A stretch of 64,000 nt of DNA from SZUA-547 sp963669265 (GTDB taxonomy: Bacteria > Pseudomonadota > Alphaproteobacteria > Rhodobacterales > Rhodobacteraceae). Location: NCBI GenBank assembly GCA_963669265.1, contig OY769916.1:3162001-3226000 (forward strand), read 5' to 3'. This document shows positions 26,277 to 35,352 of this stretch, piece by piece; position 1 is the stretch's first letter; each line of letters opens with the position of its first letter. Under the pieces are notes generated by a model that searched no databases, was not told where the DNA came from, and saw only the letters and a program-made list of their open reading frames with translations. Both the position numbers and the translations under genes were made by a program.

Positions 26277-28007
26277 ATGGCCCGCATTCTGATCACATCG
26301 GCGCTCCCCTATATCAACGGGGTCAAGCATTTGGGCAACCTTGTCGGCTCGATGCTACCGTCAGACACCTATGCGCGCTATATGCGCCAGCGCGGTCATG
26401 AGGTGCTGGCGATCTGCGCCACCGACGAACACGGCACGCCGGCGGAGCTGGCCGCGGCCCAGGCGGGGAAGCCGGTCGCCGAGTATTGCGCCGAGATGTG
26501 GGCGGTGCAGAAAGACCTGGGAGAGGGGTTTCGCCTGTCCTTCGACTGGTTTGGGCGCTCCTCATCCGAGCATAATCATCGCCTGACCCAGCATTTCGCG
26601 GCTCGGCTGTTTGACGCGGGTCTGATCGAGGAGGTGATGGAGCGGCAGGTCTATTCCCACGCCGACGGCCGTTTCCTGCCGGATCGCTATATCGAGGGCA
26701 CATGTCCGAATTGCGGCTATGAGCGCGCGCGTGGCGATCAATGCGAGAATTGCACCAAGCAGCTCGACCCGACGGATCTGATCGAGCCGCGCTCGGCGAT
26801 CTCCGGCTCCACCGATCTGGAGCCGCGCGAGACCAAGCATCTCTATCTGCGCCAGAGCCAGATGCGGCAAAAGCTGGAGGACTGGATCGCGACCAAGGGC
26901 GACTGGCCAATCCTGACGACTTCCATCGCCAAGAAATGGCTGCGCGACGGCGATGGGCTGCAGGATCGGGGCATCACCCGTGATCTCGACTGGGGTATTC
27001 CCGTCAAGCGCGGACCAGAGGACTGGCCGGGCATGGAGGGCAAGGTCTTCTACGTCTGGTTCGACGCGCCGATCGAATATATCGGCTCGACCGCCGAATG
27101 GGCGGAGGGCACGGGTCAGGACGCCGCCGCGTGGGAACGCTGGTGGCGCGCCGACAAGGGCGCCGAAGACGTGCGCTACGTGCAGTTCATGGCCAAGGAC
27201 AACATCCCGTTCCACACGCTCAGCTTCCCGGCGACCATCATGGGCTCTGGCGAGGACTGGAAGCTGGTGGATTTCATCAAGGGGTTCAACTGGCTGACCT
27301 ATGACGGCGGCAAGTTCTCCACTTCTCAGGGACGCGGCGTCTTCATGGACGACGCGCTGGAGATCCTGCCCTCCGATTACTGGCGGTGGTGGTTGCTGTC
27401 GAACGCGCCGGAAGGATCCGATTCCGACTTTACGTGGGAGAGTTTTCAGACCGGCGTGAACAAGGATCTCGCGGACGTTCTGGGCAATTTCGTCAGCCGG
27501 GTGACCAAGTTCTGCCGCTCCAAATTCTCCGAGGCTGTGCCAGAGGGCGGCGCGCCGGGCGCGCTGGAGGCGGAGCTGGCGACCGAGCTGGACGCCCGCA
27601 TCGCCGCCTATCAGGACGCGATGGAGGCGATCGAGATCCGCCGCGCCGCCAGCGAGCTGCGCGCAATCTGGGTCGCCGGCAACGAATACCTGCAAAAGGC
27701 GGCGCCCTGGACCGCGTTCAAGACCGACCCTGATGCTGCGGCGGTCTCGACCCGCGTGGGTCTGAACCTGATCCGCCTCTACGCCATTCTCTCCCGCCCG
27801 TTCGTGCCCGACGCCTCGGATGCGATGCTTGCGGCGCTGGGCCTGCCGCCCGAGACCGCCAATGTCTGGCCCGACGGCGCGAAAGCCGCGCTCTCCGCCC
27901 TCGGTCCCGGCCACGCCTTCACCGTGCCGGAGGTGCTGTTCGCCAAAATCACCGATGAGGCGAGGGAAGAGATGGCGGCGCGGTTTTCCGGCCAGTCCGA
28001 GGAGTGA
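26277..28007 (+). CDS. metG: Methionine-tRNA ligase
   Basis: 576-residue class I aminoacyl-tRNA synthetase charging tRNA-Met. The start ATG 26277 gives MARILITSALPYINGVKHLGN. The HIGH signature appears as HLGN, near residue 20. A zinc-knuckle CPNCG...CENC lies at about residues 143-158, WFDAPIEYI forms the catalytic-domain WFD segment, and the KMSKS loop is the variant KFSTS at residues 346-350. The C-terminal anticodon-binding domain is helical, and no dimerisation tRNA-binding extension is present, which is normal for this short subtype. The longer upstream frame is not family sequence. Confidence 0.96.
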   Translation: MARILITSALPYINGVKHLGNLVGSMLPSDTYARYMRQRGHEVLAICATDEHGTPAELAAAQAGKPVAEYCAEMWAVQKDLGEGFRLSFDWFGRSSSEHNHRLTQHFAARLFDAGLIEEVMERQVYSHADGRFLPDRYIEGTCPNCGYERARGDQCENCTKQLDPTDLIEPRSAISGSTDLEPRETKHLYLRQSQMRQKLEDWIATKGDWPILTTSIAKKWLRDGDGLQDRGITRDLDWGIPVKRGPEDWPGMEGKVFYVWFDAPIEYIGSTAEWAEGTGQDAAAWERWWRADKGAEDVRYVQFMAKDNIPFHTLSFPATIMGSGEDWKLVDFIKGFNWLTYDGGKFSTSQGRGVFMDDALEILPSDYWRWWLLSNAPEGSDSDFTWESFQTGVNKDLADVLGNFVSRVTKFCRSKFSEAVPEGGAPGALEAELATELDARIAAYQDAMEAIEIRRAASELRAIWVAGNEYLQKAAPWTAFKTDPDAAAVSTRVGLNLIRLYAILSRPFVPDASDAMLAALGLPPETANVWPDGAKAALSALGPGHAFTVPEVLFAKITDEAREEMAARFSGQSEE

Positions 28008-28078
28008 TTCCGGAAAAGTGAGTCGCCAAGACCGCTGGGCGACTGGCGCCGGGCGGAATTGCGGCCTATCTTTCCGCC

Positions 28079-29344
28079 ATGACCCATCTCGCATTGACCG
28101 CTGAAGTTGAACGCTGGCTGCTGCAAGAGGCGCTGGGCGACCCGGATATCTCGGAGTTGTTCAACGATCTTTGCGAGCGCCTTTTCGCCATTGGCGTGCC
28201 GATCGAGCGCGCCGCGCTCTCGTGGCCCACGCTGCATCCTCTGTTTCGGGCGGAGCATCTGCGTTGGGCCCAGGGGGAGGGCGCGTATCTTTATCAGGCC
28301 GAGCACACCAACGCCGACGCGCCTTCGTGGCGCGACAGCCCGTTCAATCACATACTGACCCATGAGCTGGATCATTTTCGCCGCCACCTGAAAGGGCCGG
28401 ACGCGATCGTTGATTTCCCGATTCTGGAGGAGCTCGCCGAGGACGGATTCCAGGATTACGTGCTCACCGCCTCGGGGTTCCCGATCGCGGAGTTCACCGA
28501 GTTCGTGCATGGCCGCACCGGCGTGATGGCGAGCTGGGCGACGCGGCGCGACGGCGGGTTCACCGATGACGACATCGAAGCGCTCAACCACATCCAGTAT
28601 TTTCTGGCCGTGGCCTGCCGGCAAGCGATTCAGAAGCGCATTCTGGCGAATGTGGCGAACACTTATCTTGGACCCACGGCGGGTTGGCGGGTGCTGTCGG
28701 GCTCGATCCGCCGCTCGGACGGAGAGACAATCAATGCGGTCATTTGGTTTTCGGACCTTCGCGGATCAACCCGGATGTCGGAACGCATGGACCCGCATGA
28801 TTACCTGAAGTTCCTCAACAAGTATTTCGAATGCACCGCCTCGCCCGTGGTCGAGCAGGGCGGAGAGATCCTGAACTTCATCGGCGACGCAGTGCTGGCG
28901 ATCTTCCCCATCGAATCCGACATCGGGACCCGCGACGCCGTGCGCCGCGCGGTGGCGGCGGCGGATGCGGCGATGCGGCAGCGGCTGGAGACCTGCGACA
29001 TGCGGGACGCGGACGGCAACATTCCGGAATTCGGCATCGCGCTGTCGGTCGGCAAGGTGATGTTCGGCAATATCGGCGTGCCGTCGCGGCTGGCCTTCTC
29101 AGCCATCGGCAAGAACGTTAACGCCATCCACCGGATCGATCAGGTCACCAAGCAACTGGGCGAGCCGGTGCTGGCGACCGAGGAAGTGGCGGCGCAGGAT
29201 CCGGACGGCTGGAAATCGGTCGGCGTTCAGCAGCTCAACGATTTCGAAAATCCGGTCAGTCTTTACGCTCGGGTCTCCGCCAAAGACCGGACGGAAGAGG
29301 CGAAGCCCGACGACGAGGCGCAGATCACCCGCGAGGCGGGCTGA
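28079..29344 (+). CDS. Class III adenylate/guanylate cyclase with an uncharacterised N-terminal domain
   Basis: 421 residues, no signal peptide or membrane helix, so probably cytoplasmic. The cyclase domain spans about residues 215-385. The two metal-binding Asp residues are D226 (in FSDLRGSTRM) and D270 (in FIGDAVLAIFP), 44 residues apart as expected for class III. The first ~200 residues look like a sensory region without a recognised name (DFPILEELAEDGFQDYVL, then a helix ending in ACRQAIQKRILANVANTYLG). It would make cAMP or cGMP on an unknown cue. Its last 20 bases overlap the convergent acetyltransferase gene. Confidence 0.87.
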   Translation: MTHLALTAEVERWLLQEALGDPDISELFNDLCERLFAIGVPIERAALSWPTLHPLFRAEHLRWAQGEGAYLYQAEHTNADAPSWRDSPFNHILTHELDHFRRHLKGPDAIVDFPILEELAEDGFQDYVLTASGFPIAEFTEFVHGRTGVMASWATRRDGGFTDDDIEALNHIQYFLAVACRQAIQKRILANVANTYLGPTAGWRVLSGSIRRSDGETINAVIWFSDLRGSTRMSERMDPHDYLKFLNKYFECTASPVVEQGGEILNFIGDAVLAIFPIESDIGTRDAVRRAVAAADAAMRQRLETCDMRDADGNIPEFGIALSVGKVMFGNIGVPSRLAFSAIGKNVNAIHRIDQVTKQLGEPVLATEEVAAQDPDGWKSVGVQQLNDFENPVSLYARVSAKDRTEEAKPDDEAQITREAG

Positions 29345-30128
29345 AATTGAGCCGGACGTAGCGCTCTTCAAAGCCCATTTTCAGGATGTTCGAATAGGAG
29401 TGTTGGGGGTCGCCCGGCACGGCCTCTCCCGTGCAGGTGGCGACGGTGTGACAGCCGAGATCGAGCGCCGCTTTCACTCGCGCCGCCAGCAGCGCCGATT
29501 GCGCGCCGCGTTTGCGAAAGGCCGGGGCGGTGGCGCCCATATCGGTCCAGCCGACGCCGTCCTCCACATAAAGCCCTCCCGCGGCGGCGAGTTGATCGCC
29601 CTCGAACGCGCCATAAACCCGCCATCCGGCGGCGCCGGGCAGTCGGGCCAGCCATGGGATCGCCGCGTCGCCGAAATCAAACGCGTCGGCGATCACCTTG
29701 CCCATCGCCGTCGCGTGCTCCGCGCCGACCTCTCGAATGACCAGATCCGTCTCGATATCGGGCGGCGCTTCCCGTCCGCGCGCGAATTTCATCCAGCCGC
29801 GGGCCAGCTCCAACCCTTCGGCGGTCAACCAGTCCGCGATCTCGGCGGGCGCGGCGTTCGGATGCAACTGAACGAAATACCGCTCGATCCCCCGATCCCG
29901 ATAAAGCGCCGCCAGCTCGGCGATGTCGTCCCGGCGCGCCGGCGACGCCATACCGATGCTGATCGCCCGGTTGGCGACGATCGCGGATGGGGGGAGCACG
30001 GCGGCCAGCGACGCGTATCCGCCGGCGATCTCGACCCAGTTCAGCTTCGCCGCGGCGCGCGCCGCGTCATCCGCCGCCTCGTGCCAGCGCTCAAGCGCGC
30101 GCCGTTCAATCCAGTCCAGTTTGTCCAT
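29325..30128 (-). CDS. GNAT family N-acetyltransferase
   Basis: 267 residues from ATG 30128, chosen for the strong GGGGAGGGGAGAGC just upstream; a start ten codons earlier lacks this. The C-terminal half carries the GNAT fold: AAGGLYVEDGVGWTDMGATA, then FRKRGAQSALLAARVKAALD as the acetyl-CoA loop (R/KRGAQ), then HTVATCTGE. The N-terminal half, about 110 residues, is a second, less clear domain. The substrate is unknown. It lies 26 bases after the stop of the TPR gene in the same direction, so they may be co-transcribed. Confidence 0.82.
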   Translation of the reverse strand: MDKLDWIERRALERWHEAADDAARAAAKLNWVEIAGGYASLAAVLPPSAIVANRAISIGMASPARRDDIAELAALYRDRGIERYFVQLHPNAAPAEIADWLTAEGLELARGWMKFARGREAPPDIETDLVIREVGAEHATAMGKVIADAFDFGDAAIPWLARLPGAAGWRVYGAFEGDQLAAAGGLYVEDGVGWTDMGATAPAFRKRGAQSALLAARVKAALDLGCHTVATCTGEAVPGDPQHSYSNILKMGFEERYVRLNFSPPRG

Positions 30129-30154
30129 GCTCTCCCCTCCCCAAGAAAAAGCGT

Positions 30155-31003
30155 TCAACGACCGATAGAGAGTATACGCTCCTGCAGCCAGCGATCTTGG
30201 TAGCCCAGTTCAAAGGCGCGCCGAAAGTCGACATTGGCGTCTTCGGTGCGGCCCATCCGATCCAGTTGCCGGCCGCGCTCAAACCACGCCTGTCCCCATT
30301 CCGGGCTCAGCGCGATGGCGCGCGAAAAGTCCGTCAGCGCCAGCGGATCGCGCACGCCGACGCGCGCGCGACCGCGCATCAAATGGGCGCCCGCGTCGTT
30401 GGGATCGCCCTGGATCACTGTGCTGAAATCCGTCGCCGCGCCGTTCTTGTCGCCAATACCGAGCTTGGCGACGCCGCGGTTGTAGCGCGCGTCCAGATCC
30501 CGTGGCGAAAGCTGAACGCTTCGGTCGAAATCCGCCAGCGCCGCCGCCCAGTCGCCAAGCGACAGATGCGCGGCGCCGCGCCCCATCAGGGCGTTGACGT
30601 CGCGCGGGCGCCGCGCGATGGCCGCGTCGAACTGCGCGATCCCCTCAGCCCAGCGTCCCAGCCCGTTGAGCGCCCGCGCGCGCCCGGTCATCGCCTCAAA
30701 CATCGCAGGATCAATCGACAGCGCCGCGTCAAAGTCGGACAGCGCCGCCAGATCGCGGCCCAGATCGAGCCGCGCGCCGCCCCGGTTCACCAACAGGCGC
30801 GCAGCGGCGTCGCGCGACGGGTTCTGGGTGTCGAGCGCGACGCTGCAGGCTTTCTCCGCGCGTTCGGCGGAGATTTTGGGATCGGCGCAATCCTTAGAAT
30901 TGCGGTCGCCGAACTGCGCATTGGCGCCGAGTGGCGTGAAAACCAGCGCCAACGCCACGGCGCCCGCAAACCGGCGGCGGCGCCGGGCGGACGAATCTTT
31001 CAT
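30155..31003 (-). CDS. Exported TPR-repeat protein
   Basis: 282 residues from ATG 31003 (nine residues shorter than the first possible start at 31030; neither has a strong ribosome site). A signal peptide with RRRRRFAGAVALALVF ends near ANAQF. The mature part is made of about six tetratricopeptide repeats, seen as successive A-L-DFD-A-L-P and RG-A---LG-W--A units. It is likely a periplasmic protein-interaction scaffold. Partner unknown. It precedes the acetyltransferase gene by 26 bases. Confidence 0.85.
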   Translation of the reverse strand: MKDSSARRRRRFAGAVALALVFTPLGANAQFGDRNSKDCADPKISAERAEKACSVALDTQNPSRDAAARLLVNRGGARLDLGRDLAALSDFDAALSIDPAMFEAMTGRARALNGLGRWAEGIAQFDAAIARRPRDVNALMGRGAAHLSLGDWAAALADFDRSVQLSPRDLDARYNRGVAKLGIGDKNGAATDFSTVIQGDPNDAGAHLMRGRARVGVRDPLALTDFSRAIALSPEWGQAWFERGRQLDRMGRTEDANVDFRRAFELGYQDRWLQERILSIGR

Positions 31004-31101
31004 GTCTGCGCCATTCACTGATTTCCGCATCTGCGCCTACAACCTAGCGGATCATGCGGTGGAAAAAAGGCGCCTGCGCGTAAGCGCTTGATTTCGCCGC
31101 G

Positions 31102-31341
31102 TCACCGCAGGCTGAAAAAGTCGAGCCAGCTGCTGAGCGGACGGACCTGCTCGGGCTGTCCGTATTTGGTGATGGTCACGCGGTACTCTTTCTCGCCAAG
31201 CGTCCACGCCCCCGACTGCGGATCGCGCATCCCATGCATGTCGCCCCATTCTTCGAGCGCCTTCTTGAGATCGTTATCCTCGCAGCTATGGGTCAGCGCC
31301 TCGGTGTCGCCAAAACGTTTTCCGCTGATCTCATATGCCAT
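31102..31341 (-). CDS. Small hypothetical protein
   Basis: 79 residues from ATG 31341, supported by AGGGAGAGGG upstream; the longer frame to 31425 has no such site. Contents: MAYEISGKRFGDTEALTHSC, a KKALEEWGDM helix, and a strand-rich end with YRVTITKYG. No membrane segment, one Cys. No family recognised. It stands alone between the TPR gene and the speD region. Confidence 0.6.
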   Translation of the reverse strand: MAYEISGKRFGDTEALTHSCEDNDLKKALEEWGDMHGMRDPQSGAWTLGEKEYRVTITKYGQPEQVRPLSSWLDFFSLR

Positions 31342-31667
31342 TCTCGCCCTCTCCCTTGCTTGACCGGGGTGATCCCCCAACGCCGTGGCGCCGCCTTCGT
31401 TGTTGAGGCAGGCATAGCATCTCAACCCCGATACGTCAGGGCGCTAAATGTCTCTCGCCGGTGCGTCAAGCCATCTCTGGTCTCTGGCGGGCGACCGGCC
31501 GCCGAAAGTCGATTCGCCACATCCGTCAACCGCCAACAGAAGGCTTGATTGTTGCGCGGCGAGTCAGTATTTCCCGCGCTTCAGAGTCGCCGATCCCAAC
31601 CTCGGACAATCCCCGGGGGGGCGCTAAGGCACGCTGGGATTTCATCTGCTGGATTGGGGAGGCCGCC
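31342..31667. other. Intergenic region upstream of speD
   Basis: 326 bases without a supported gene. It contains the promoter for the leftward hypothetical gene and for the rightward speDE pair. A short stem, GTTGAG (31402-31407) / CTCAAC (31421-31426), and a C/G run near 31613-31621 are visible. No known polyamine or S-adenosylmethionine riboswitch consensus was recognised. Confidence 0.45.
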
Positions 31668-32192
31668 ATGGAAAGGGCGCACCTCTTCCAACTGGGGATG
31701 GACCTGGAAGCAGGCGCCACCCACGAGGAAGAAAAAGAGTTCAAGCGTGGTCAGCTGACCATTGTTCCGGACAACGACGAGCGGGCCGTGACGGACCCGG
31801 CGCGCGACGATCATTTCGTGCGCCGCGACGGGATCGCCTTCGCTGGAACGCATCTGATCATCGAGGTCGTCGATGGCGAGGGTCTGGATGACGAGCACCG
31901 CATTCAGCGGGCGTTTCGCGACTGCGTCGCCGCCTGCGAGGCGACGCTTCTGCATATCCACACGCATAAGTTCAGCCCGCAAGGCGTTAGCGGCGTGGCG
32001 GTGCTGGCGGAGTCCCATATCTCGGTCCACACATGGCCGGAAATCGGCTATGGCGCGTTCGACGTCTTCATGTGCGGAGACGCTCATCCGTGGCGCGCGG
32101 TTGAGATCCTGCGCACGTCGTTCAACGCGGGCGAAGTGCGGGTGAAGGAGCTTCTGCGCGGCGAGGGTTTGCTGGGCGCGTCGGCGCTCTGA
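31668..32192 (+). CDS. speD: S-adenosylmethionine decarboxylase proenzyme
   Basis: 174-residue proenzyme that makes the aminopropyl donor for spermidine. The start ATG 31668 has GGGGAGG six bases upstream. The self-cleavage and pyruvoyl site is the Ser of ESHISVHTWPE (Ser116), and the downstream CGDAHPW contains the conserved catalytic Cys. The ESHISVHTWPE form is that of the short bacterial enzymes with Ser63; here ~50 extra N-terminal residues precede the core. speE follows 14 bases later, so they form an operon. The product works in the cytoplasm with SpeE. Confidence 0.92.
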   Translation: MERAHLFQLGMDLEAGATHEEEKEFKRGQLTIVPDNDERAVTDPARDDHFVRRDGIAFAGTHLIIEVVDGEGLDDEHRIQRAFRDCVAACEATLLHIHTHKFSPQGVSGVAVLAESHISVHTWPEIGYGAFDVFMCGDAHPWRAVEILRTSFNAGEVRVKELLRGEGLLGASAL

Positions 32193-32206
32193 CCGGGGGC
32201 GGAGCG

Positions 32207-33064
32207 ATGTCCGAGGAAATGCCCGGCTGGTCGGTCGAGCGGCTGCACGACGATTTCCGCCAATGCCTGCGCGAAGATCGCGTCCTTTACGACAGCGCAA
32301 CCGATCACCAGCGGTTGCGGGTGTTCGAGAATGGCACGTTCGGCCGGGTGCTGACGCTAGACGGCGTGGTGCAGACCACCGAGGGTGACGAGTTCATCTA
32401 TCACGAGATGCTCGCCCATACGCCGATCCTCGCCCATGGCGCGGCGAAACGCGTTCTGATCGTCGGCGGCGGCGATGGCGGCATGGCGCGCGAGGTTCTG
32501 AAGCACCCGTTGGTCGAGCATGTGACCATAGTGGAGATCGACGCCGGCGTCATCGAGTTCTCCAAGACCTATCTGCCCAACCTGTCGCAAGGCGCGTTTG
32601 AGGACCCCCGGATTGACCTGGTGATCGCCGACGGCGCCGATTTCGTGCGCCAAAGCGAGCGGCGGTTCGATGTCGTCATCATCGACTCCACCGATCCGAT
32701 CGGGCCGGGCGAGGTGCTGTTCACCGACACGTTCTATGGCCACGCCAAAGGGCTGCTCGCCGAGGGCGGAATCCTCGTCACCCAGAACGGCGTGCCGTTC
32801 CTGCAGGGCGAGGAACTGACGGGCACCATGCGCGCGTTCAAAGCGCTCTTCGCCGACTGGGGCTGTTATCTGGCGGCCGTGCCCACCTATGCCGGGGGGC
32901 CGATGGCCTTTGGCTGGGGCACGGATGGCGGCGCGCGCGGCGTTGATCTGGAGACATTGAAGGCGCGCTTCGTCGCCTCAGGTCTCTCAACCCGGTACTA
33001 CACGCCCGAGGTGCATCTGGCCGCCTTCGCCTTGCCGGGGTGCATCGCCAAGCTGCTGCCCTGA
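32207..33064 (+). CDS. speE: Polyamine aminopropyltransferase (spermidine synthase)
   Basis: 285-residue Rossmann-like enzyme transferring the aminopropyl group of decarboxylated SAM to putrescine. Motifs: the dcSAM-binding LIVGGGDGGMAREVLKH, VEIDAGVIEFSK, and the catalytic IIDSTDPIGPGE with the key Asp. The substrate-pocket YHEMLAHTP is also seen. Normal length. It lies directly after speD, so the pair makes spermidine in one operon; the small membrane protein downstream may be co-transcribed. Confidence 0.95.
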   Translation: MSEEMPGWSVERLHDDFRQCLREDRVLYDSATDHQRLRVFENGTFGRVLTLDGVVQTTEGDEFIYHEMLAHTPILAHGAAKRVLIVGGGDGGMAREVLKHPLVEHVTIVEIDAGVIEFSKTYLPNLSQGAFEDPRIDLVIADGADFVRQSERRFDVVIIDSTDPIGPGEVLFTDTFYGHAKGLLAEGGILVTQNGVPFLQGEELTGTMRAFKALFADWGCYLAAVPTYAGGPMAFGWGTDGGARGVDLETLKARFVASGLSTRYYTPEVHLAAFALPGCIAKLLP

Positions 33065-33081
33065 CCATCAAGAGGCCGACC

Positions 33082-33453
33082 ATGACCGCAAAGCTCGTCA
33101 CCCGCGCGATCCTTATCACCGCCATCGCCTATATGGCCGCGATCGCGGCGTTCATGTTGCTGGGCGCGACCCGGGATGTGGCGCTGTTTCTGGGCGGCTC
33201 GACGGCGCTGATGGCCTTGTCGCTGTTAATGGTGACGCGCGGCGTGCTGGAGGCGGTCAACCCGCAGCGCGGCGAGAGCGAAGGCGGCATTTTCCGCTTC
33301 TGCTCGGACGCGTTCATGATCCTGACGCCCGGCGATCTGGGCCCGGCGGCGAAGGCGTCAATTTCGGCCGCGATCCTCTATTTCACCAAGATGGTCGTAT
33401 TTGGCGACGCGATGCTCGGCTTGCCGCCAATCTGGTTTTCGCTGACAGGGTAG
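33082..33453 (+). CDS. Small integral membrane protein, unknown function
   Basis: 123 residues from ATG 33082, 17 bases after the speE stop. Three hydrophobic segments are seen: about residues 7-29, 33-56 and 87-108. A conserved-looking hydrophilic loop NPQRGESEGGIFRFCSD separates the second and third. No family recognised. Placement after speDE suggests co-transcription but gives no proof of a polyamine role. Confidence 0.6.
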   Translation: MTAKLVTRAILITAIAYMAAIAAFMLLGATRDVALFLGGSTALMALSLLMVTRGVLEAVNPQRGESEGGIFRFCSDAFMILTPGDLGPAAKASISAAILYFTKMVVFGDAMLGLPPIWFSLTG

Positions 33454-33533
33454 GGAAAAATACCGCCCCACGATCCTCGTTCGCGAAAGTTGTTCGCCAA
33501 GCGTACCGATGCTCCGACCGCTTCGTCCGTCGC

Positions 33534-33935
33534 CTACAACCAGTCCCGCAGTATCGGGATAAGCGGAATATCCGCCGGCGGCATCGGATAGTCGCGCAGC
33601 TTGTTGGGCGCGACCCATTTCAGCGCCTGATCCTCTTTCGAGTGTGGCGTTCCCTCCCACTTCCGGCAGATATAGAGCGGCATCAGCAGGTGGAAGTCGT
33701 CATAGGCGTGGCTGGCGAAGGTCAGCGGCGCGAGGCAGCTTTTCCAGGTGTCGACGCCCAGCTCCTCATGCAACTCGCGAAGAAGGCAGGCCTCGGGCGT
33801 CTCGCCGTCCTCCACCTTGCCACCCGGAAACTCCCAGAGCCCGGCCATAGATTTCCCCTCGGGCCGCTGGGCCAGCAGAACGCGGCCGTCGGGGTCCACC
33901 AGCGCGCAGGCGGCGACCAGAAGGATCTTGCTCAA
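33534..33935 (-). CDS. mutT: 8-oxo-dGTP diphosphatase, MutT-type Nudix hydrolase
   Basis: 133-residue Nudix hydrolase. The Nudix box G-x5-E-x7-RE-x2-EE-x-G is complete at residues 39-60 (G39, E45, R53-E54, E57-E58, G60). MutT removes 8-oxo-dGTP to prevent transversions; the ALVDPDGRVLLAQRP start and the C-terminal LKWVAPNKL are typical of MutT/thiamine-type subfamilies. Its start codon overlaps the stop of argJ (ATGA), a coupling known from Rhodobacterales. Confidence 0.9.
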   Translation of the reverse strand: MSKILLVAACALVDPDGRVLLAQRPEGKSMAGLWEFPGGKVEDGETPEACLLRELHEELGVDTWKSCLAPLTFASHAYDDFHLLMPLYICRKWEGTPHSKEDQALKWVAPNKLRDYPMPPADIPLIPILRDWL

Positions 33936-35284
33936 GAGCGGTAATCCGCGTTGCAGGTGACGTAGTCATGGCCCAGATCGCAGGTCCAGACCGTGGATTT
34001 GCCGCGCGCGACGCCCAGATCGACGCGGATCCGCACCTCGTCCTGCTTGAAATAGGCCGCGCCCGCCGCTTCGCGATACTCGGGGGCGACCCAGCCGTCC
34101 TCCGCCACCTTGATGTCGCCGAACCAGATCTGCAGCCGGTCGCGATCCGCCTCCTCACCCGACTTGCCGACGGCGGCGATGATGCGACCCCAGTTGGGGT
34201 CCGATCCCGCCAGCGCTGTCTTGACCAGCGGCGAGTTGGCGATCGCCATCGCGACGCGCTTGGCGGCGCGGGAGGAGCGCGCGCCCGTCACCGAGATCTC
34301 GGCGAATTTGGTCGCGCCCTCGCCATCCTTGACCACCAGATGCGCCAGTTCGGTCATCACCCGTTTGAGCACCCGCTTAAAACCGGAAAGGCGCGGGTCC
34401 TTCGCATCTTCGATCCTCGGCGCGCCGGATTTGCCGGTCGCGAACAAGAGCAGCGTGTCCGAGGTCGACGTGTCGCTGTCGACTGTGATCGAATTGAATG
34501 TCGGACCCGTGTAGCCGGAAAGCAGCTTTTGCAGCGCGCCGGGCGCGATGTCGGCGTCGGTGAAAATAAACACCAGCATGGTCGCCATGTCGGGCGCGAT
34601 CATGCCCGCGCCCTTGGCGATCCCCGCGATCTTCACTTCCGTTCCGTCCACCTGCGCCTTGCCATGCGCAGCCTTGGGATAGGCGTCGGTCGTCATGATC
34701 GCGCGGGTCGCGGCCTCCCACGCCTGCGGGTCAAGCCGCCGGGTCATCAAGCCCAACCTCTCGGCGATGCGATCGGCTGGCAGGGGCTCGCCGATCACGC
34801 CGGTCGAGGCGATGAAGATCCCACCCGCCTCCGTTCCGAGCGCCTCCGCCGCGGCGACGGCGGTCGATTGCACGCCCTTGGCGCCGTTGTCGCCGGTGAA
34901 GGCGTTGGCGTTGCCGGAATTCACCACCAGGCCCAGCGGGCCTTTCATCGGCCGCTCGGCCAGCGCCGCGACGCGCTCGACGCACCATTCCACAGGCGCA
35001 GAGCGGGTTTTCGACTGGGTGAATACGCCCGCCACGCTGGCCCCTTCCGCGACCTTGACCAGCATCACGTCGTCGCGGCCTGAGTATTTGACCCCCGCCG
35101 CGCCGGACGCCAGTCGCACGCCGCCGACATCCGGCAGGCGCGGAAAGCGTTTGGGCGCGAAGCGAGAGCCCTGCGGCGCGCCCTCAAGGACAGCGACTTC
35201 CCGCTCCAGACTTTCGAGACGCGCCTTGGTTTCGGCCAGCGCGGCCTTGGCGGCGGCCAGACGCACGGTTTTCGAGGTGCTCAT
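33932..35284 (-). CDS. argJ: Bifunctional glutamate N-acetyltransferase / amino-acid acetyltransferase
   Basis: 450-residue ArgJ, which recycles acetyl groups in arginine biosynthesis (N-acetylornithine to glutamate). The autocleavage site is the Thr of GAGMIAPDMATML, Thr235, giving alpha and beta chains. The SGNANAFTGDNG loop, SDTSTSDT, and the SDPNWGRI segment are typical. Compared with the usual ~410 residues, this one has ~40 extra N-terminal residues forming a likely coiled coil (residues 10-35); no better internal start is seen. The start overlaps a five-codon frame (35281-35298). It ends overlapping mutT. Confidence 0.93.
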   Translation of the reverse strand: MSTSKTVRLAAAKAALAETKARLESLEREVAVLEGAPQGSRFAPKRFPRLPDVGGVRLASGAAGVKYSGRDDVMLVKVAEGASVAGVFTQSKTRSAPVEWCVERVAALAERPMKGPLGLVVNSGNANAFTGDNGAKGVQSTAVAAAEALGTEAGGIFIASTGVIGEPLPADRIAERLGLMTRRLDPQAWEAATRAIMTTDAYPKAAHGKAQVDGTEVKIAGIAKGAGMIAPDMATMLVFIFTDADIAPGALQKLLSGYTGPTFNSITVDSDTSTSDTLLLFATGKSGAPRIEDAKDPRLSGFKRVLKRVMTELAHLVVKDGEGATKFAEISVTGARSSRAAKRVAMAIANSPLVKTALAGSDPNWGRIIAAVGKSGEEADRDRLQIWFGDIKVAEDGWVAPEYREAAGAAYFKQDEVRIRVDLGVARGKSTVWTCDLGHDYVTCNADYRS

Positions 35285-35352
35285 GTGGATGTGCTCATGT
35301 GTGCGGGAGGGTTGCGGATATATCGTTTGACGGTCCTATCGCGAGGCTGGCG

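Noticed and set aside
26562..28094. Minus-strand open frame (510 codons) opposite metG
   Set aside because: metG motifs on the plus strand are intact, and the antisense product is Arg/Gly/His-rich without features.
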